From the NCBI RefSeq assembly GCF_901709675.1, contig NC_051095.1, forward strand, positions 12,909,456 to 12,973,455: DNA of 64,000 bases. The letters run 5' to 3'. Below are positions 60,501 through 64,000 of the stretch, piece after piece (within the stretch, counting starts at the first letter, position 1; each line of letters begins with the position of its first letter). This stretch comes from Syngnathus acus (Eukaryota > Chordata > Actinopteri > Syngnathiformes > Syngnathidae). Made by a program: the position numbers and the translations under genes. The notes beneath the pieces were generated by a model. It was not told where the DNA came from. It was given only the letters and a program-made list of their open reading frames with translations, and searched no databases.

Positions 60501-63048
60501 ATTAACAATTAATTTGTGAATGCTGAGAAGGAAGGGCTCACACTACTGCTATTATTGTATTAGTAAATGCTGGGAGATCAATACTACTATTCCACATCAA
60601 AAATGCTGAGAAGCAATTATCCACACCAGTTCTACTGCGGTAATTGGGGGCATTCTGTCAACCAAGCACTAAAACGTTTGCTATTATTGTCCGCACAAAA
60701 CAAAACGTATTGTGGAGACAAGCATTCGCACCAATGGTATTGTACGTCAAAAAATGTTTCTCGCTCAGTTTGATTGGGCTTTGTTGCCGTGTTCTTGCTC
60801 GACAGACCTGAGTGATTACTTTTTTCAAGCCCCACACTTATCTATGGCAATGACACAGCAATATCACGGCATCACCTCAAATCCGGTGTAGCCACTATCC
60901 AATCAAGTTGATGTCATCCTTATGCTTTTGCAATTGCTATGGTATGTTGTGATGCATTAACCTGTCTTCAGTTCATTTTCTTTAGCATTTTGCCTTTGGG
61001 ACATTTTACCACAATCACATGCAATTGCTTTTCCTGCCAAACCATGTTAATGTATGTGTGTGTGTGTGTTATAGCTACAAAGAGTTGCTGGGTACTAAAA
61101 GCCAGCTGGAGGAGAGAGAGCGAGAGATGAAAATGGAGCGAGAGAAGATGGAAGCAGAAGCCCAGAGTCGACTGGAACAAGAACGAGAGTTGGAGAGGCT
61201 GAAAGAGGACAGCGAGAGGTAACAAATACACAAAGAGTTGGCATTCAGCTCCTCTCCCTCATGACCTCTCACATTTACCCTTGACATTATTGCTTTACTA
61301 TGGATCAGAGGATACAAAACAGAAGGTGTGGGTTCAATGCAAATGCAATACAGTGTGTATTACTCATTGACGTGGGCGATAAAGAGCGGAAGCGAGGAAA
61401 AACAAAACAGGCAAGATGCGAGAACAGGATTAGTCTAACAGATTGGAAAAATTTGTTTTGAACTTCATGCACCGTATTTGTTTTTTACTAAATGAGGACA
61501 ATCATTACATGACATCCCATTCTGGGTTGTCACCATCACATTGACAGAAGTGGTTAATGACACCTTTGTAATGATAGTCTGCCAAACTGAAGAACAATGT
61601 CCGCATGTTGTGGTTGTGAGTGTTGTTTAGCTAATAGCTGCTCTGCAGTTTCCAATGAGCCCCTTAAACTTGTTAATCAGCATCCATTTTCGTAATCAAT
61701 GATAGAGACTTTAGGTTGTCCACCCAGCCATTTTCTGAAGCAGTAATTCCCAACCACCTGTCAGAGGCTTTGTTAATCCATGACAGTGAACATCGAGAAC
61801 AATTACATTTAGTAGAATTGATGAGTTTCTACCTATTGCCATTCATGCCACAAATAAAGTCATGACATGCACATACTGAGTAAGAACAACACGTGTATTT
61901 AAAATAACCACATAACTTTGCTTTTGCAGCTAGCGTAACGCTAACACATGATAGGAATGACCATAGACGGATAATGAATAGCATCAATATTGCTGTGTTA
62001 AAGTAGGTTTGAACACAAACAGTGCTGCAACACATATAAACAAACAATGTAAGAATGGAAGAGCTTCTAGACAAACACTAAAATTAAAATTATTATATAC
62101 ATAATCATTAATATATATATCTATCTATATACAATTATGACAAATTACTGTAGTTGCATAGTCACTTGGGTAGTCCTCTGTTTGTGTCTGCATGAGAGTA
62201 TTATGCTGCACCCATAAACTTTTTATTTAAATTCAATTTAATCGCTATTGGTATATGTTTGTATAATTTACGATATCATTGGGTATTTTTTCTTATGACA
62301 CATTTTAAGGCGCCACTGTATATATTTATTCACCAAAGATGTCAAAATGTTGATTAAACTGTAACTTAATGCTCATATTAGAATGCACAAGAAGAACTAG
62401 AAGGTATGTGAAGTGACATATTGCGGTCTCCAAACATACTGCATTTATAGCTCGTTATGATAATTATTGAATAATTTCGACAGATGCTTCTTACTTTGAA
62501 GTCAGTGTGATGAGCTAAGAATAGTCCATCCATGTTTATTCCGGAATTTACAAACCTTCCAACTGTGTCCATTAGATATGATTTCAGAGTAGAGTCCAAC
62601 AGAGCTGATAGCTTACCTCAATAAACATGCTGTTTTGCAGGCAGTGAAATAAAATTAGAGTGTGATATCAAATCATTTTTGAAGTGATATCAGATGTATT
62701 TTCTCTGTAGTTTTATAACTTTGAGTATGACTCATTGCGTTGTGTAATAATATAATAATGGGTTTAATTTAGAAAGCACATGATGCAAAGCACCCTGCAG
62801 GACTTGAGCAATGAGCAAAGCTCTTGTTTTTGTGTGTATGTGCATCTGTGTGTGTGATCAGGCTCCAGGCCCAGCATAAAGAATTGGTTGCGTCCCAAGC
62901 AGAGCTGCTGGCTCAGGGCTCCTTGTTGAGAGGGGAGCTGAGTGCCTCCCTGCTAGAGAGGACTCGCCTGGAGGGGGAGCTCAGCACCTTGAGGGAGGCC
63001 AACCAAAGTCTGGACCTCAGCAATGCCCGCCTCACCAGCCAATTTCAG
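36515..63048 (+). CDS. ccdc88b: CCDC88B-like HOOK-domain coiled-coil protein (22 exons, 3' end outside window)
   Basis: CCDC88 (girdin/Daple/Gipie) proteins have an N-terminal microtubule-binding HOOK domain and a long coiled coil. Exons: 36515-36574, 38733-38881, 39770-39878, 43925-43994, 44135-44193, 45566-45649, 46308-46448, 47611-47756, 48355-48436, 48741-48899, 49532-49678, 51345-51510, 51705-51820, 52501-53169, 54387-54566, 56366-56706, 56935-57094, 57241-57576, 58478-58639, 60033-60310, 61075-61218 and 62862-63048. All join in phase (1315 codons; human CCDC88B has 1476 residues). The HOOK domain shows EEFTESALVHWV, FYQEDLQQLILMPLPNV, GQDPFTEAAVEELRR and CAVQCEHKEMFI; the last is closer to CCDC88B (QCEHRELFI) than to CCDC88A. 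Exon 14 is an acidic, poorly conserved insert. The start was chosen to match the short family N-terminus; an upstream in-frame ATG lies at 36461. The C-terminus is outside the window. Confidence 0.93.
38567..38660. mobile_element. Fragment of a MITE related to the rom1-intron copy
   Basis: CAGTCCTTGAGCGCTTCTAT, GCCTGTTTTACATC and CAGACCTGATTCAAATCATC follow the same order as the left half of the 30241-30444 element. Only one end is recognisable. It lies just before ccdc88b exon 2. Confidence 0.55.
38927..39005 (+). repeat. tRNA-like SINE head fragment
   Basis: GGCAGCATGGTGGACAAGTG followed by TCCTCACAGTTCAGGATTGG resembles the common fish tRNA-like head, diverged and truncated. It lies in ccdc88b intron 2. 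Confidence 0.55.
41806..41930. repeat. SINE tail fragment
   Basis: CCATTTTCTATATAGTGCTTG, then GGGTCATGGTTAGTTGAAGC and CCTATCCCAGCTGTCTTTGG, match the widespread fish repeat tail (TCCATTTTCTA.. CCTATCCCAGCTGACTT). It lies in ccdc88b intron 3. The rest of that 4-kb intron shows no gene. Confidence 0.7.
46961..47314. repeat. Two adjacent pairs of tandem duplications
   Basis: In ccdc88b intron 7. The first unit of about 77 bases starts TATTCAATGCTGAATAATTT at 46961 and again at 47039. A second unit of about 64 bases containing CATAAACGTGAAAAGAAAAT occurs at 47169-47232 and 47251-47314. The copies are more than 85 per cent alike by eye. Confidence 0.88.
47840..48010. repeat. Degenerate GGTTT-rich minisatellite
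   Basis: A series of variants around AGGGTTTCAAACTAGGGTTT, with decaying units (GGGGTTTCAAACC, AGGTTTAGGG), in ccdc88b intron 8. It looks like an old expanded tandem repeat of telomere-like flavour. Confidence 0.6.
50690..51210. repeat. GC-rich repeat-like insertion in ccdc88b intron 11
   Basis: The block differs from its AT-rich surroundings in base use. It carries CAGACAGACAGACC-type runs, GGCAGGGTTTAAATACATGA and CGTGCTCTGGCACGGACATG near its right end. Similar phrases recur in teleost repeats, but I cannot name the family. Frames within it on both strands look incidental. Confidence 0.45.
51900..51975 (+). repeat. SINE mid-section fragment
   Basis: GACTCTAAATTGTCCTTAGG followed by TGTGAATGTGTGAGCGAATG and GTTGTTTACC matches the body of the fish tRNA-like repeat found elsewhere in the window. 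It lies in ccdc88b intron 13. Confidence 0.7.
53877..53893. repeat. Poly-C run
   Basis: An uninterrupted C tract of about 17 bases in ccdc88b intron 14, followed by AT-rich repeats of a TAATTTAAT unit (about 53920-53965). The exact length is prone to sequencing error. Confidence 0.8.
58868..58930 (+). repeat. SINE mid-section fragment
   Basis: AATACATACATGTTATGTTC and ATTGAAGACTCTCAATTGCC match the repeat body (ACATGCATGTTAGGTT.. GAAGACTCTAAATTGCC). It lies in ccdc88b intron 19. Confidence 0.65.
59510..59603 (-). repeat. tRNA-like SINE head, reverse orientation
   Basis: Read on the minus strand it gives GGGCAGCAAGGTAGACTAAT, then GTGAGCACATCTGCCTCAAA and TGGGTTTGAATCTTGGCTCT. This is a diverged A-box/B-box-like head. 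It lies in ccdc88b intron 19. Confidence 0.65.
62056..62079 (+). repeat. Exact 24-base copy of ccdc88b exon 20 sequence
   Basis: This intron 21 segment, containing GGAAGAGCTTCTAGACAAAC, is identical over 24 bases to 60229-60252 inside exon 20. Flanks on both sides differ. See the matching finding. Confidence 0.85.
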
Positions 63049-64000
63049 GTATCAACCCAACGCACGTGTGCATCCTCTCACCGGCCTATACAACAGTGGT
63101 AGATAATTGGAACAGCACACCTCCACCAGAGCTAAACAGTCCTAAAAAAATGATTGATGATGTTCCACCCCAGTACAAAATGAATGTTTTCTATATTTAT
63201 AATAATAGAAATAATAATAAGGCCTTCTGTCACAAACAGCCAATGCTTTGCACAATAGCTTCATCTGTTGTGTTGGATCTGGTCAGTCACTACTTGGCAA
63301 CAAAAGAATGTTCTATCCACAGATTCTCAGCCAGAGCCCACCTGTGGGAAATGGTCATATTTCACTCAATTAGTGCAAAAACTATTCATTTACTGCAAAT
63401 AATGGAAATTTGATCATTTACTGTATCTATGCTAGGGGCGTCAAACTCTTTTTCACCTTGGACCACATCATAATTATATACTGTAAATGTATAATCGCCC
63501 CATCGCACGGTGGTGTCTTGAGATACGAGTTTAATTAGTTTTGCCATGCCATCCCTTGCAGCCTCCTCAAAAAATGCAATGTGTTTTAGTAATGAGACAA
63601 ATTGCACACTACTCTTTATAAAAACTTACAGTAAGAACATAATTCAATAGAAAGTCACAGCTTGGCCATCTGGAACTGTATAGTACGGACTTATCACATA
63701 TACAGTAATATTAGTTGTTCTTCGCAGAGGATAAATAATATATGCCTATGAGTATTGTTATATTATCTATCTACATGTATTGCTCCACTATTTGTGTTGA
63801 ATACCTGTTGCTTAAACGATTCTAACACCGTCAGTATAGTGGTTTGGTTACTACAGGCCGTACATTGGCTTCATGCGCACACACTTTCAAACCTTCGCCG
63901 CTCCGTGAATTACAGCATTAATAAGATTGACCTAAATCATAGCTTTGTGGTTGTTTTGAATATACAAAAAGCAGCTCTCTGTTTTTCTGTCTACCAAACT
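63049..64000. other. ccdc88b intron 22 up to the window edge
   Basis: AT-rich intronic sequence. The next exon, expected to continue the conserved coiled coil, is not inside the window. A hAT-like terminus lies at 63433-63470 (GGGGCGTCAAACTC followed by GGACCACATCA). Confidence 0.6.
63433..63470 (+). mobile_element. hAT-like terminal sequence
   Basis: CTAGGGGCGTCAAACTCTTT followed by TTCACCTTGGACCACATC closely follows the common hAT start (CAGGGGTGTCAAACTC.. GGGCCACATC). The other end and the target duplication were not identified. Confidence 0.6.

Overview
The window looks like a teleost fish chromosome, most likely a percomorph. Its genes have many short exons with GT-AG introns, and the introns carry fish-type repeats: hAT ends, tRNA-like SINE pieces, a TA-flanked fold-back element and tandem duplications. 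I rebuilt the exons by hand from splice sites, reading phase and remembered vertebrate homologues. No search was run.

There are five loci. (1) scyl1, minus strand, 11461 down to 1327: 18 coding exons, complete, 857 residues. It encodes a pseudokinase and HEAT-repeat Golgi/COPI trafficking protein with the C-terminal RKLD. (2) A MALAT1-type lncRNA, minus strand, about 17577 down to 12772. Its 3' end carries both U-rich motifs, the A-rich tract and a tRNA-like mascRNA, and lies about 1.3 kb upstream of scyl1. Mammals have the same gene order and orientation. (3) A TJAP1/BEGAIN-like coiled-coil gene, plus strand, 19757-26408, with 7 coding exons and a very long disordered N-terminal region. (4) A rom1/prph2-family photoreceptor tetraspanin, plus strand, 29587-34313, 351 residues. 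The exon 1 of the mammalian genes is split here by two extra introns. (5) ccdc88b-like, plus strand, starting at 36515 and running off the right edge. It has an N-terminal HOOK domain and a long coiled coil; 22 exons (1315 codons) are visible.

The genes form a synteny block rather than a pathway. SCYL1, MALAT1, ROM1 and CCDC88B all lie on human 11q12-q13. The TJAP1-like gene next to rom1 mirrors TJAP1 and PRPH2, which are both on human 6p21.1. This suggests an ohnologous block in which the TJAP1 paralogue was kept here.

The most notable non-coding content is the malat1 3' module (triple helix plus mascRNA) and a 1.9 kb fold-back element in scyl1 intron 5 with two apparently identical 355 bp inverted arms. 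Others are hAT-related insertions, a degenerate telomere-like tract, several tandem duplications, and a 24-base piece of a ccdc88b exon repeated exactly in a downstream intron. Transcript ends, promoters and the 5' end of malat1 are inferred only from motifs.
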